Of a stretch of DNA of 64,000 nucleotides, positions 10,975-22,779 are shown one piece after another. This DNA is from Plutella xylostella. Taxonomy: Eukaryota; Arthropoda; Insecta; Lepidoptera; Plutellidae. The notes under the pieces are model-generated. The model searched no databases, was not told the DNA's origin, and saw only the letters and a list, made by a program, of their open reading frames with translations. Both the position numbers and the translations under genes were made by a program. Every line of letters starts with the position of its first letter. Positions within the stretch are counted from its first letter, which is position 1. The DNA lies in the NCBI RefSeq assembly GCF_932276165.1, contig NC_063994.1:10292001-10356000 (forward strand), written 5' to 3'.

Positions 10975-13900
10975 GATATGCAGGCCTTTGTGTAGGCGGG
11001 TAGGGTTGCCACGACTGGGCTTCGTTATGTTAATCATTCAATAACTTATGGTTGAGTTGCCCGCCGGTGACAGTGAAGAGTCGTGGTCGCGGTGGTTGTA
11101 AAGAGAACAATACTAGTGCCCTGACGATGATGATTGCGAATAAGGAGGTACTCAAGAGTATGCTTGTTTTAAGGGAATGTCTTGAGTTTTAAACAAAGTT
11201 TGTTTTTGAAATAATGCAGAACACCTGCCCAACAGTCTATTGGATGAATAGAAACAGCAAGAACCGGAGATATCTATGCTAAATAAAAGTAGACTTCATA
11301 TTATCTGATATGACCTGTTTATTCTATTATTTGTTTGCTATCCGTACCAAGTGTATCAAACATGTAAATAACGAGACACTGTCAACGAAAGCTCTCCGTA
11401 TACATGTATAATTAATTAAAACTCATAGTATTGCCTCCCTTATCTATAATGTTAACCTGTTTATTAAATTATCTCCGCGGGTAGACAATGAACGCTTTTT
11501 AAACTTTAATGCGGTCTTTTGAATTAATTCTTTGCACCTCGCGCTGGTATTTCTTAAAGGTCGTTGCATTTCATTTGTGTTTTGTTTGCGGTGTAATTTT
11601 ATTTACAGGCTGGTTTCAGATAATCTATGAAGTTCTTTTAAAAAATTAATAGACACCTGTGTGGTAGGTTGGTTATTGTGATAAGGTTAAAGCGTTCGTT
11701 TTCCCAGGCTGCAAAATTCACATGCATACATACACACATAAAGAAAAAAACGTACATAGTTTTAAAAAAAGTATGCCGGAGACGGAAATTCCTTATCCAG
11801 ACGTTACCAGGATGACATGATCACGCAAGACGTCCCCGAGGAGCGTTCTCGGAAGACGCCAGATCCCACGACATAAATATTGTACCAGGCACACATAAAG
11901 TTGAGATGTCGCTTTCGGGAATTAAATACCATTTCGTGTTTACAACTTATCGTGGATTATGTTTTCTTGGTTGTATTGTTGTGGGTTTCAATTAATTATA
12001 GTTTCAAAAGTAAGTTACAATTTAGTTCTTCTCGGTTTTCCATACTGCTTTTAGTGTTTTGAATAGGATACCTACCTACTAGGTTCGCAATACTAACATC
12101 AGTGTGTGTACCTATACAGTACCTATATACAATCAGATAAGTAGATACTTTATTGTAAATAAAATTATCAAGACAATAAAAACATCCAGCAGATGTATGG
12201 GAGGCTATTTTTAATGAACCAGAAAAGTTCATCAGCACAGTTTTTAAAGGGAAAACCTTATCCTGTACCATCAGAATACAAAATAGAAATCAAATATAGC
12301 CAGGCTAGTCCAAACTTCCATTTCAAACCAGTACATATAGAACAATATTAATTCACAAACCGACTCTAAAACTCCGTCGTTTGATGTACCCCGAGTTCGT
12401 TCAGTAAAGATGTCTCGTGTGTGATGTATGGGGTTTTAATTAGAATTTCCTTCGCCGCTTTCTGCGGTTCATTTAGTTTTAATGTTTCACTTATTGCTGC
12501 TTCGCGGGTGTTTTAGCCTTTTTGTGTAAATTGTGAGTCTACTTTCTTTGTAGGTACCAACCGAAAACAGGGGTGTTGTTATTTTCACGGGTGTATCTGA
12601 TTGTCGCCACTGAGTAACTGATGCGGTTTCGTTTTGCCTTACTGTCGATTAGCTACAGCTTACTCATATAATAATGATCTGATTATAAAATTCATTCCCA
12701 CTCCCTGAATTTATGTTTTGCTCAGTATCAGCATCATTTTTAATTCGAACTAGCTATGTAAAACCTTTCCTAAATCAACTAAATACTCTAAATAGTCTAA
12801 ATAGTCTACTATTATCTGAAGCTTTCCGCATAATTATTAATATTCCAACCGCACGCCACCGCGCTTCACCCGCGAACCATTAAATTCATAACAAAAACAT
12901 GTCGACGAATACAAAAAATACTATTTCCGAAACGTTCAGGAGGAATATTCTGGCAGACGAAACGATCTTACAGCTATCTGATTCATTGAGCCAATTTTAG
13001 TGTTATGGAAGACTGGTATTGGATGTGTAGCTGGTAGTAAACGATTGAGGAAGGCCAAGGAAAGGGAGATGTGGTTAATTGGTGATAGTGGAGAAATGCA
13101 ATCTAGCAGAGGGACTTTTTTGGTCGGTTATAATTATGATAATTCTGGAAAGCTAAGCTACCAACTTATTTGACTCATAACATAAAAGTTGACAAACATT
13201 TCAAAGCTTTCACCTGCTCAATAATTTGGTTGCAATACTGGCAATGCGTATGGTGTCACAAGTCTGTGATTGCAGAAGCAACGCTAAGCTAAATCTTTGC
13301 TTCCGAACAAATAGTTTTTACAATAATATAGAATCGTCACTCAAAAAAGTTATCGTGAACCAGAATACATCTCCGCGGAATGGCGGTCGTGCTGCGATGA
13401 CAGTCAATTTATGAACACTCGTAGTGACAAACTGCCGACGAGGCGCCCGGATTAAACACCGGATTAGTTCATATTTAACATACAGAATCAGAGTTCTGGA
13501 TAAGGTAGAAACAAGAACGTAAGTTCTTGCGTGGAGATTATGGAAAAATCCCTGTGGTATAAGAGGATGCTCATGTTTTGTGATGGGGCTATTACGGGCT
13601 CTGGTTCCTAAATTTCTATCGTCACCTGAGGCGCAATTTCCAATTTAGCCACTGTAGTGCTGTATGAGCACATGTATCATGCACAAAAAGAGCCTTTTTG
13701 AGTGACGTACTATCGTCTGTATACTGGCGCACCCTAATCCGTCTGTGAGTTCCCGAATATCTATGACCACATCCTTTCACCACATCATAGCTATAGCTCT
13801 GCCAGTGATTACTACCGAAACACTAAGATCATTATCTGCAAGCAATCGTCCACCTTTGGACATAGGCCTTGTCCAAGGAACGCCATGGAGGTTATCGCAA

Positions 13901-16019
13901 CTTAGAGTGCCAACTTTGGCTTACCATATTATTTTTCTGTAAAATAGTAAATACAGAAATGACTATTGAATCCTACTCATCATCCTTCATTCTCAGAACT
14001 GCCTCAATCTCGATTCTGGACCAATCCGTAAATTAAACAAACATAAGGAGGCTTCCTGAAACCTACACATTTGATGAACTACTGCCTCCTTGCAGCTATG
14101 ACGTCCTGGTAGAACTTACGACTCCTGTCATTGGGGGATTAGTCGTGGCTTAACGAAGTCACTTCAGGATTTACGCCTGCGGTTTTAATCTTTACTCGGG
14201 ATTTCGGATGCAGTGGAAACGGGTCATTAGTATAAGAACAGATGGTGGATAGTTTATGATTGTTTAGTAATCGTTCCAGTTGATTTAGAATGAAGTATTT
14301 TGTGCAATGAGTAACAGTGCTTATTTTCAGATTCTTTTGCTGAAGTAGAGGGCCTTCGTCACCTTCTCGACGCCATCCAGAAAAAAACAGTCAATGTTAA
14401 GCCACCTCAAGTTATGTTAAGGGACATTTTGAGGAAGGGAAATTTTAGAAAAGATACATTTTAGTAAAGGGACATTCTGGAACCAGGGGGCATTTTGAGA
14501 AAGGGACATTATGGACCTGATGGTAATTGTCATTTCCGGCTTTTCTGTCGGAATACCCAGATTGGCGTAAGTATTTAGAAGGATATGATTTCTAGTGATA
14601 CGGTAATGAAGTTCCGTCGTTGGAAAAATACTGCTTAGTCCATTCTTCAATCGATTATTTTTTATGTATTTTTAAACAGTTCTAAGTAAGTCGCATTATA
14701 AAGCTGTATCGCTTGCGATTGGTTGCGGAAGTGCGGCGACGGTGGCGCCTCCACTAACTCACATCACATGTGCGGCTTCCGGCGGGAACTATCGGCCGGT
14801 GCGTTCCTAACCGAGACATGCCTTTCTACACTTCGCATGCATTCATTCTGCAAGAGCTACCGTACCACTACCGACTATTAACAATCCACACTGATTAACA
14901 GCAATAATGGCGAGTTCTATTACACCATCAATTGGTCTCCCTATACCTACTTAGACAAACTAATAGGGATGGAACTACAACCAGTGGAAATTTATGCTAA
15001 ATATGCTCCATGCACGAGGATTTTCATGACTGTATCGAAGGTGATCAGCATTGCTTATATCTGTCAAAATGTACGTAATTTTTTATTAGTCCAGTCAGTG
15101 TCGCGTCGTGCCTTTCTTTGCTTGGGAAGGAGATGTTTTTTACGACGCGACCTCGTATCATGTTATGTGTGGAAGCCCTTTCAGGTGTCTCAGTATCAAC
15201 ATCAGACGGGCATTGCCCAGCACGTGTGTCGCGTTACTCGCCCGTTCACTCCACTAATCGAACCCGACCGGCGAACGAGCGAGCAAATCTTTAATTGTCT
15301 CATTCAAAAATAGAACATCCATACGAAGAAACGACTATTTTTGGCGCGAACAAAGCGTTTTTAAATTGCAACTGACGTTTTCTGATTCGATGAGCGAACT
15401 GCGTTTTGATTGGTGGCTGGCCTTTTTGGGTGAATGTTTTTTTAATTTCTAATTTGATGTTTCTGAAGATAGCCAGAGTTAAATGAGGAGAGCCGTTTTT
15501 AAGTACATTTAATTGGCGAAAAATACGTGATTTGGAATTCTTAAGTCAAGTAGTTCATAGCTCATCATAACCTTTCATTGTAATAAAAAACAAAATCTTA
15601 TTCTTATGAATATTGCATTTATTTAATGGAAGTAACCAAATCAGAACGTAGACACCTAGTTTTGAGCCAAATTACTAGGAAGAGAAAAACCTTAGAAATA
15701 ATCATCAACATTATCTTTAACTCTTATAAACGACGACATGCCGAATCTCAATGACCTGTTGTATTGATTAGCTCAATAAATCAGTGACTCACTCCAGTGT
15801 CACTCACTATCTGTGTTACAGCACTATTGGCTGATAACGACTCTTGTAGGTACTTTATCTTTATAGGCGTTCGTTATCTATAATGTCTTGTTAGTTCTAG
15901 CTACTGAATAGAGGTGTTGCGGTTTAGGTACTTCAGATATTTTAGAGGATTGAAAGTTTGCGAAAGATTCAATATTATTTTATTATATTTTAAGAATTTA
16001 ATACACATGTAAATAAAAT
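10975..16019. other. Intronic non-coding DNA with a possible RTE fragment
   Basis: No gene recognised. A short minus-strand RTE-like 3' relic is likely at about 13840-13890 (gtccacctttggacatagg, the reverse of the 'cctatgtcca' end seen at 33890). Unique GC-richer blocks at 14700-14830 and 15090-15300 could be regulatory; the second contains GCACGTGTG, an E-box-like word. Confidence 0.4.
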
Positions 16020-16330
16020 AGCCGGCATTTGCATTTGAAATTCGCGATTTGCAAACGAACATCTTTAACTTGGTCGGATGTTTTCTTATTGGAATCTCTG
16101 AGCAGCCAGTTGGAAAAACAAACTTATTAACATATTTCTACACAAAAAGACACTAATGACGAGAGCAGCCAACCATCTTTAAACATTCGAAGCGGACTTA
16201 AAATAAAACATTCTCTGTTATCTCAAATCTTTATAATAATTCGCGCCGACTGGAAAACGTCTCAATCCCGTATCGGGGCCGCCATCGCAACGTATCCTGC
16301 ACGTCCAATTATCTTGGGCATAAGACCGAA
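16020..16330. promoter_or_regulatory. Candidate regulatory block with POU octamer
   Basis: Unique, balanced-composition sequence with a consensus octamer ATTTGCAT at 16027-16034 and a second octamer-like ATTTGCAAAC about 25 bases on. A GC-richer segment follows (16260-16310). It lies upstream of the TATA-type promoter at 16516. Inferred from motifs only. Confidence 0.25.
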
Positions 16331-16493
16331 ATATCTTTGCTTACAGAAAAGTAATTTAAAAAAAAAACTTCACCATAGACTGCATTGAATTCTTTCTCCA
16401 TCGCCACAAGCGAACTCCAACTCTACCGAATCAAGTGAGGGATCACATTGGGCTGCTGGTACTTACGCCCTTAATATTTCGCGCGCTTCCCCC

Positions 16494-16551
16494 AGTGGGC
16501 GGGGCCTACCCCCACTATAAAAGGCGCGAGGGGGTGTTTCCCGCGTCAGTC
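16494..16551 (+). promoter_or_regulatory. TATA + initiator core promoter in a GC-rich island
   Basis: TATAAAAG at 16516-16523 is followed by an arthropod initiator TCAGTC at 16546-16551. The predicted +1 A at 16548 is 32 bases after the first T of TATA, the spacing of functional TATA promoters. A GC box AGTGGGCGGGG (16494-16504) sits just upstream. It drives the plus strand, the same as mab-21, whose ATG is 4.6 kb downstream. It could be a distal mab-21 promoter with a spliced leader, or the promoter of a non-coding transcript. I could not settle on a splice donor. Confidence 0.55.
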
Positions 16552-18037
16552 GCGGGGCGGCGGTGGGGAGTGATAGATGGTTTTCCGCCAACATCGTTCA
16601 TACGAAAAACACGAGGGCGCATTTGAACGGACATAAATAATAACTTGCGAGTTGAAAATTTAATTCGTTATTATATTTAGATCGTTCGCCTCTCTTTGTG
16701 AATGTTAAAGCGTTAACAGTGACAAATGACGTTTTAAACTTTATGCGATGTTTTGTTTGGTTAATATTCTCGAATAGTGTTTAATTTAAGCGCCGCTCGC
16801 AATTTAGCTGCAGTGTGTTTTATCCGTTGCTTTGTAGAAATCAAGTGTTCGATTGGTCACTACTTTAATTTAGCTCACTACTACTATGTTTTACCTCTAG
16901 CAGAATGCAGTATTGATAATACTTATTGTGATCTTTATTTTGGTTTAATTCTGTTTATATATATATCGAAATACGCTGTGTTTGAAAATATAGAAGCAGT
17001 CATAATATTATACCCAAATTACAGAGGAAAAGTAATTATATTACTTTGTTTAAGTATATACTCAAATAAATATAGCATCCCGTTTGCAATAGAATCCAAC
17101 AATCATGTAAACAAATATGGCGGGCTGACATTGACAGCGTATTGTTTTGTTGCAAATGTTTTAACAAATTTAACTTATAAATACAAGTTAAATCGTGTTG
17201 AAGATAATATGAAAACAATGGTGCGTTCGTTGAAATCAGACTACCTATGTTCATAATTGATCGTCAAATGTATGTGATTACGGAGTAATCGTGACAATTT
17301 GGTTTGTTTACATGATTGTTGGATTCTATTGCAAACAGGGTATTTTTTTGCCAATGTCAGTTTGTATCATTATTGTAGTACCGAAGCGGCAAGAAAGTGG
17401 AGTTGAGTGTTAGTTGTATTTACCTCTATATTTTTTTATTTTTAAATTTACATATAATTTTTAAAACTAAATGTACCGATACGTACTTGTTTGTATAAAA
17501 ATGTGTTACTCATTTAACTGACTGTAGTTTTTTATATTTTTTATAAGTGCAATAGCAAATTAATGCGATACTAATTTAAAGAGATCATTTCCACAGAAAA
17601 CAAGCTTAGGTATCCCAAGTATATTTTATACCTACCAACAAATTTTGTGATTGGGAATAAGTAAGTAAGTAACAAATTAATCAAATCAAAATCAAATCAA
17701 AAATCTGTAATAGTTTTCCAGAATCATGCTACGGGTTAAAGTGATTTTGTCAGTGTTTATAAACCTCACCGTCACTGCATTTAATTTGCCGTTCGCCGTG
17801 TGTGGCTCGCGTCCAGCACTTCTAGATGAGAAGTGACGTCGCGTTTCATTACACTTCCGTTACTCCACTCGCATTCGCATGAATTTGCGATTTTCATATT
17901 ATGAGTTGTAGTCTGGTTCTGATAGGTGTAACAATCTACTGAGACTGTTTAGAAACTACCTAGGTATATTATTTAAAAAAAACTATCTTTCAGAATATGA
18001 TTACTGAACGGGTGCGATTGTTTAATTTAAATATGAT
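16552..18037. other. Non-coding stretch with a 33-bp inverted repeat
   Basis: Contains the inverted repeat described separately at 17083-17335. A 159-codon frame here starts at a non-ATG codon and has no family resemblance. Otherwise AT-rich with nothing recognised. Confidence 0.4.
17083..17335. repeat. Perfect 33-bp inverted repeat with 187-bp spacer
   Basis: Arms at 17083-17115 and 17303-17335 are exact reverse complements (beginning TTTGCAATAGAATCCAACAA), with weaker pairing continuing on both sides. It may be a small MITE or a foldback element. It lies 0.5 kb downstream of the TATA-type promoter, so a transcript from there could form a hairpin. Confidence 0.75.
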
Positions 18038-18603
18038 AAAACCGGCCAAGTGCGAGTCGGGCTCGCGCACAAAGGGTTCCGTAGCAGCAAAATTACAGTT
18101 AAATCAACCTATCTCAAAAACTATAAGAGATACTTTGATCAAACCAAAAATCGTTGAAAGAGTTAATTAGCATGCATCACCTCTATTTTTTTTAGAATTT
18201 TATACCCCGTAGTTATAAAAATAGAGGGGGGGGGACATACTTTTTACGACTTTGAGAGCTGATATCTCAAAAACCGTTCACTTTAAGAAAAATGTTTTTT
18301 AGAAAACTTTATATCATTTTAAAAGACCTTTCCATTGATACCCCACACGGGTATGTACATCGAAAAAAAAAATTTCATCCCTCAGTTACATGTATGGGGG
18401 GCCCCACCCCCAATTCTTTTTTTTACTATTTAGTGTCATATTTTTGTAGCGGTTCATACAACACATATTCCCATCAAATTTCATCACTGTAGTACTTATA
18501 GTTTCCGAGTAAATCGGCTGTGACAGACGGACAGACGGACAGACGGACATGACGAAACTATAAGGGTTCCGTTTTTGCCATTTTGGCTACGGAACCCTAA
18601 AAA
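18038..18603 (+). mobile_element. Dispersed lepidopteran repeat (ACCGGCCAAGTGCGAGTCGG type), copy 1
   Basis: The copy begins with ACCGGCCAAGTGCGAGTCGG and ends with GGCTACGGAACCCTAAAAA. Sub-terminal GGGTTCCGTAGC and GCTACGGAACCC are inverted. It contains a GACAGACG octamer run near 18522-18548. It is nearly identical to the inverted copy at 25576-26128, differing mainly by 13 extra bases near the left end. A 66-codon frame is shared by both copies, but nothing suggests it is translated. Confidence 0.85.
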
Positions 18604-19429
18604 GGTTTAATACATGTATGTGGATGTTTTGCCATTTAAGTTGTTTTTAGTTGTAGGTAAGCCAATGTGAAGTAGGTACTACAGTAAGGAAAGCATTTCC
18701 ATAAATGTATTCACCTTATTTAGGTATTATACCTATTGAATAATGAATTGACTGCGTTGGTTGTCAAGTTCAGCTAAACTAGCAATGTATAACAAAACGT
18801 GTTTGCAATACTTATTCTAATCTTGTTAGGTAACTGTCCAAGTTTAAGCGCCTAATAGCTGGTTCGATTTGTTTTCAATTCAATATGTCTAGAACTAAGA
18901 AGTTAGGTATCTCTTTAGATTTAACTGATTGTTATTGAATTATTTATTGCACAAAGTAAATTGGTATAACGGCGAACAACCTCTACAGTTAACCTTGCGG
19001 TAAGCTCAGAGGGTGTTGTTCGTTTAGATATGTTGTAACTTAACTTAAACATGTCTACTATAAATAGGTACCTTCTATTCATACTCATGTATGAAATAAA
19101 CATTTTCTGTCATTTTCTATCATGATTATGAAATAAACATTTTCTGTCAACTTCAGTGTTTGATTTAAGTAGCAATACTTACCTAAAACCCTCCTATATT
19201 GATTTTATTGAAAATACAAATCTTCCAACAGTTACTTTTCAAAGTATCTAAATATTCCCATGTTTCTTTTTTACAAAAATGAATATTTAATAATAACCTA
19301 CCAAACAGTTTACCCCGCAGCCATAACTTAGAGACGAACGCGAAGCCCCAAACTCATTTGGGACCACAAACATAAAGTATAACAAAATACGGTCGACATG
19401 TAACCTCAAAGGGTGGTTGGTGCCCGGCG
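18604..19429. other. Non-coding, nothing recognised
   Basis: AT-rich intronic sequence without recognisable exons or repeats apart from a short local duplication (gaaataaacattttctgtca, twice at 19093-19148). Confidence 0.4.
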
Positions 19430-19510
19430 GATATCCGGTGGAAGTGGGCGGGGCTTGCGCGACGCCATCTTGGAAATAGAGCGCAAGCGCGCCCGACGGC
19501 CAAGACAGTG
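19430..19510. promoter_or_regulatory. GC-rich patch with GC box and YY1/Pho-like site
   Basis: Contains AGTGGGCGGGG at 19443-19453 and GCCATCTT (reverse AAGATGGC, the YY1/Pleiohomeotic core) at 19464-19471. These lie within an 8-bp inverted repeat GCTTGCGC ... GCGCAAGC. The patch stands out from AT-rich flanks 1.7 kb upstream of mab-21. It could be a Polycomb-related or promoter-proximal element. Confidence 0.3.
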
Positions 19511-20689
19511 CCTTAGTGCCAAGACAAGGCCTTAGTTTGCAGCCTTTATAAAAAATATAATTTTCAACTCATACCTAATCTGATAGTTTTAGATGATGTT
19601 AGATGATGCTAAATATCTATTTATATATCAGTAGGTACCTTATTCGACGGAGTATAAAGAATATAAGGACGTAAATATAGATATGTATTTATGTGAGGAT
19701 TTTATCGTTTCATTAGGTACCTTATATTCCTAAACTTTGCAGGTTAAATATTGCGTAGGTAGGTACGTATACTTATTCCAATAATTAATTATTTCTATCC
19801 AACTCATTCCTCTCTTACATTAAACAGTTTGAATACTTTTATGTTGAAATATAGCACCAGATGCTAAAGAAAATCCCAACGGAACTAAACGATTTACGAT
19901 CAACAAACAGCCTTTTTTCAAGCACCGTGTTGCCGAAACACCTATTTCTATCTCGTCGAAGTACCAGGACGACATGGCTGGTCGGAGGATGTCACGTAAA
20001 TCACGAGCCTCCACGCCGTCCATCACGCGCCGCCGTCACATCAATCCGAGTGACAGAAATAGCGGGACGAGCTCGCCGTATTAGGGGGAATTGGATGATT
20101 CTTTTAGCTCTGCTGCTCTGGTATGCTACGACAATTAGATACGTAATTAAGTTGGTTATCTTTTTTTTACTAGGTATCGGTAAGTAAAACACACAGGATA
20201 CTCCAGCAAAAAATGTAGAAATGTAACAGTTAGCATTACCAACATATATGTAGAGGTAGACTACAAGTAAATGATAGGAAACCCAAGTTACGGTATCGAT
20301 GAAATTAAAGACAATAGCACAATAAAGGCGATTCAGATTGAATGAAATAAAATTTTAGGACTATAAAAACTAAAATTTGTTCTTTACCTGGGATTAATAC
20401 AGAGTCAATCGTAAATCTATTTCTGAACCAATAATTTTACCGTTTGACTGTGTTCAACTACCTACCTACAATTTGGTCCCTTCAGAATTGCTAACCTTAT
20501 TTATCTCAACAATCATCAACATTACATAGGTAAGTATACCAACCATTGATGTTTGATATTAACGATCTGATCCGTTAAAATAGAAACAAGTCATAAAATG
20601 AAGTCTATCAGCCAATTTAATAAACTATAATGTCATAAGCATTACCAAGAAGAATGAGACCACAAAATAATTAAACAAAACCTCAGCGA

Positions 20690-20960
20690 AGTCACAGCGA
20701 AACCGCAAGTTATAATATTTGACTCACTACATATTTTCCTAATCACATCTAATTATTTACACTCCCACTGCGTCCCTATAAATCATAATTGACAACATAA
20801 TAAAACCGAGGAGAATAGAAAAATGGCGCCGTTAATAGCTCATCTTGTTAAAAAGCTACCGAATTAACGAGGCTCTAACGCAATCATGTAATTATATGTG
20901 GACATCTCTACGCACAATACCTACTGAAAGTGGGCGGGGATTCACGCCGATCAATACTGG
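20690..20960 (+). promoter_or_regulatory. mab-21 upstream region with GC box
   Basis: Unique sequence 0.2-0.5 kb before mab-21, with AT-type homeodomain words (cataattgac, taattatat) and a third GC box AGTGGGCGGGG at 20929-20939. Position and composition suggest upstream promoter sequence; no function is shown by sequence alone. Confidence 0.35.
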
Positions 20961-21110
20961 AGTGTAGTCAAGGCAAGGTACCACCCGCCCTTCTGCCGTC
21001 TCTCTCGCTTTTATTCCAAACCGGCTTTGAGAGAGCGGGACGGAGGATAGTAGTCAGCGGCGTTTTGAAGCGAGGATATGGGCCGGCCGGCGGGGCAGGT
21101 GGCGCGGCGC

Positions 21111-21145
21111 TCAGTCAGCTCGCGACCGCAGGCGGCACGGGTCGT
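21111..21145 (+). promoter_or_regulatory. mab-21: mab-21 proximal core promoter: initiator + DPE
   Basis: Initiator TCAGTC at 21111-21116 (+1 A at 21113). GGTCGT at exactly +28 to +33 (21140-21145) fits the DPE consensus RGWYVT at every position. No TATA box is at -30. This layout is typical of TATA-less developmental genes and would give a 53-base 5' UTR before the ATG at 21166. Confidence 0.5.
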
Positions 21146-21165
21146 GCCATGCCAGTGTAGCCGCC

Positions 21166-22263
21166 ATGCTCGTCCCGCCAGAGATGATGGCAGCGCAGTC
21201 CAAGCTCGTCTACCAGATGAACAAGTACTACAACGAGCGGGTGGCCAACAGGAAAGCGCAGATCGCCAAAACGATCCACGAAGTGTGCCGGATCGTGCAG
21301 GATGTGCTCAAGGAGGTGGAACTCCAGGAGCCGAGGTTCATATCCTCCTTGACGGACTACAATGGCCGGTTTGACGGGCTGGAGGTGGTGTCGCCGCACG
21401 AGTTCGAGATCGTCATCTACCTGAACCAGATGGGGGTGCTGAACTTCGTGGACGACGGCTCGCTGCCGGGCTGCGCCGTGCTGAAGCTCAGCGACGGCCG
21501 CAAGCGCTCCATGTCGCTGTGGGTGGAGTTCATCACCGCGTCCGGGTACCTCTCGGCCCGGAAGATCCGCTCGCGCTTCCAGACGCTGGTGGCGCAGGCG
21601 TGCGACAAGTGCTCCTACCGGGACTGCGTCAAGATGATCGCGGAGACCACAGAGGTGAAGCTCCGAATCCGAGAACGCTACATCGTGCAAATAACGCCCG
21701 CGTTCAAATGCGCTGGCCTGTGGCCGCGATCCGCCGCGCACTGGCCGCTGCCCGCCATCCCCTGGCCGCACCCCAACATCGTCGCCGAAGTCAAAACGGA
21801 AGGCTTCGACTTGCTCTCTAAAGAATGCCTCGCGTTGCAAGGCAAGAACTCCGCAATGGAAGGGGACGCGTGGGTGCTAAGCTTTATAGAGGCTGAAAAC
21901 CGACTGCTCCAAGGCGGTTGCCGGCGGAAGTGTCTCAGCACTTTAAAAACCATCCGGGACCGGCATTTAGACCTGCCGGGGAACCCCGTGACGTCATACC
22001 ACATGAAGACTTTGCTCCTGTACGAGTGCGAGAAGCATCCTCGGGAGCACGAGTGGGACGAGGCGGCTATAGGAGACCGGATCAACGGCATCTTCCTGCA
22101 GCTGATATCCTCGCTGCAGTGCCGCCGCTGCCCGCACTACTTCCTGCCCCATGTGGACCTGTTCAAGGGCAAGTCGCCGACGGCGCTCGAGAACGCCGCC
22201 AAGCAGGTGTGGCGACTCACGCGCGAGATGCTCACCAACTCGCGCGCCTTCGAGAAGCTCTAA
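21166..22263 (+). CDS. mab-21: mab-21 (male abnormal 21 / MAB21L family), complete single-exon gene
   Basis: The intact frame is 365 residues, close to the 359-residue vertebrate MAB21L1/L2. The ATG at 21166 has a strong context (gccgccATGc). The next in-frame Mets, at 21184 and 21187, match the shorter vertebrate start, so the MLVPPE leader is an insect-type extension. The Mab-21 fold is related to nucleotidyltransferases such as cGAS: residues 71-87 (GLEVV...EFEIVIYLN) correspond to the NTase core strand, and 93-150 (NFVDDGSLPGCAVLKLSDGR onward) are almost invariant across animals. Cys/His residues near 317-325 (LQCRRCPHY) are also conserved. The family acts in cell-fate and eye/sensory development, probably in the nucleus, and catalysis is not established. 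The gene is GC-rich against AT-rich flanks. It is nested in the large neurobeachin intron on the opposite strand. Confidence 0.97.
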   Translation: MLVPPEMMAAQSKLVYQMNKYYNERVANRKAQIAKTIHEVCRIVQDVLKEVELQEPRFISSLTDYNGRFDGLEVVSPHEFEIVIYLNQMGVLNFVDDGSLPGCAVLKLSDGRKRSMSLWVEFITASGYLSARKIRSRFQTLVAQACDKCSYRDCVKMIAETTEVKLRIRERYIVQITPAFKCAGLWPRSAAHWPLPAIPWPHPNIVAEVKTEGFDLLSKECLALQGKNSAMEGDAWVLSFIEAENRLLQGGCRRKCLSTLKTIRDRHLDLPGNPVTSYHMKTLLLYECEKHPREHEWDEAAIGDRINGIFLQLISSLQCRRCPHYFLPHVDLFKGKSPTALENAAKQVWRLTREMLTNSRAFEKL

Positions 22264-22571
22264 GACTGTGCTGTGTTGTGATCCGTTCTAGATGTTTCTG
22301 GACTAGTGAGTGAGTGTTGCTAGGAGAGTGGTTGTCAGTTCATGTGCGAGTCTGCGGTTCGCTGACTGTAAGTAAAAGACGTTGTTGAGTCCTAGGCTTA
22401 TTTGAACAGACGGATTCGTTAACTATATTTTTTTGTGATATATTTTATTATTACGTATACTTAAAACTTGTAAATAATTTAGTCGTTGTACAATTTTAGT
22501 GATATTTAATTTAAAAATCAACCCTGTATTTATTTGACTGAGATCTTCGAAAGTATATAATCTAGAGTTAA

Positions 22572-22577
22572 AATAAA
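22572..22577 (+). other. mab-21: Polyadenylation signal AATAAA, mab-21
   Basis: AATAAA 309 bases after the mab-21 stop, inside AAAATAAATAA, followed by T-rich sequence (ggtttccatcgtttctctt). It implies a 3' UTR of about 0.33 kb. Confidence 0.6.
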
Positions 22578-22779
22578 TAACTTTTGAAAAAGGTTTCCAT
22601 CGTTTCTCTTCTATACCGTTTCCTTTAAACTATCAGTATATATTATATATCGGTAGTAACAAACAGTAGGCTAATCTATACAGTATCCTAAGAGAAGTGT
22701 ACAATTTTATAAGTACCTACAACAGTTTCATGATTTTTCGACAATTATTTTAACAACTCTACTACTACCGACATACGAA

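Noticed and set aside
16777..17256. 159-codon plus-strand frame
   Set aside because: Starts at GTG, has no family resemblance, is AT-rich and overlaps one arm of an inverted repeat.
18292..18492. 66-codon frame present identically at 18292-18492 (plus) and 25687-25887 (minus)
   Set aside because: Identical because it lies in two copies of a dispersed repeat, not because of a duplicated gene.
21115..21840. 241-codon minus-strand frame opposite mab-21
   Set aside because: Antisense shadow of a GC-rich conserved gene; no independent family signal.
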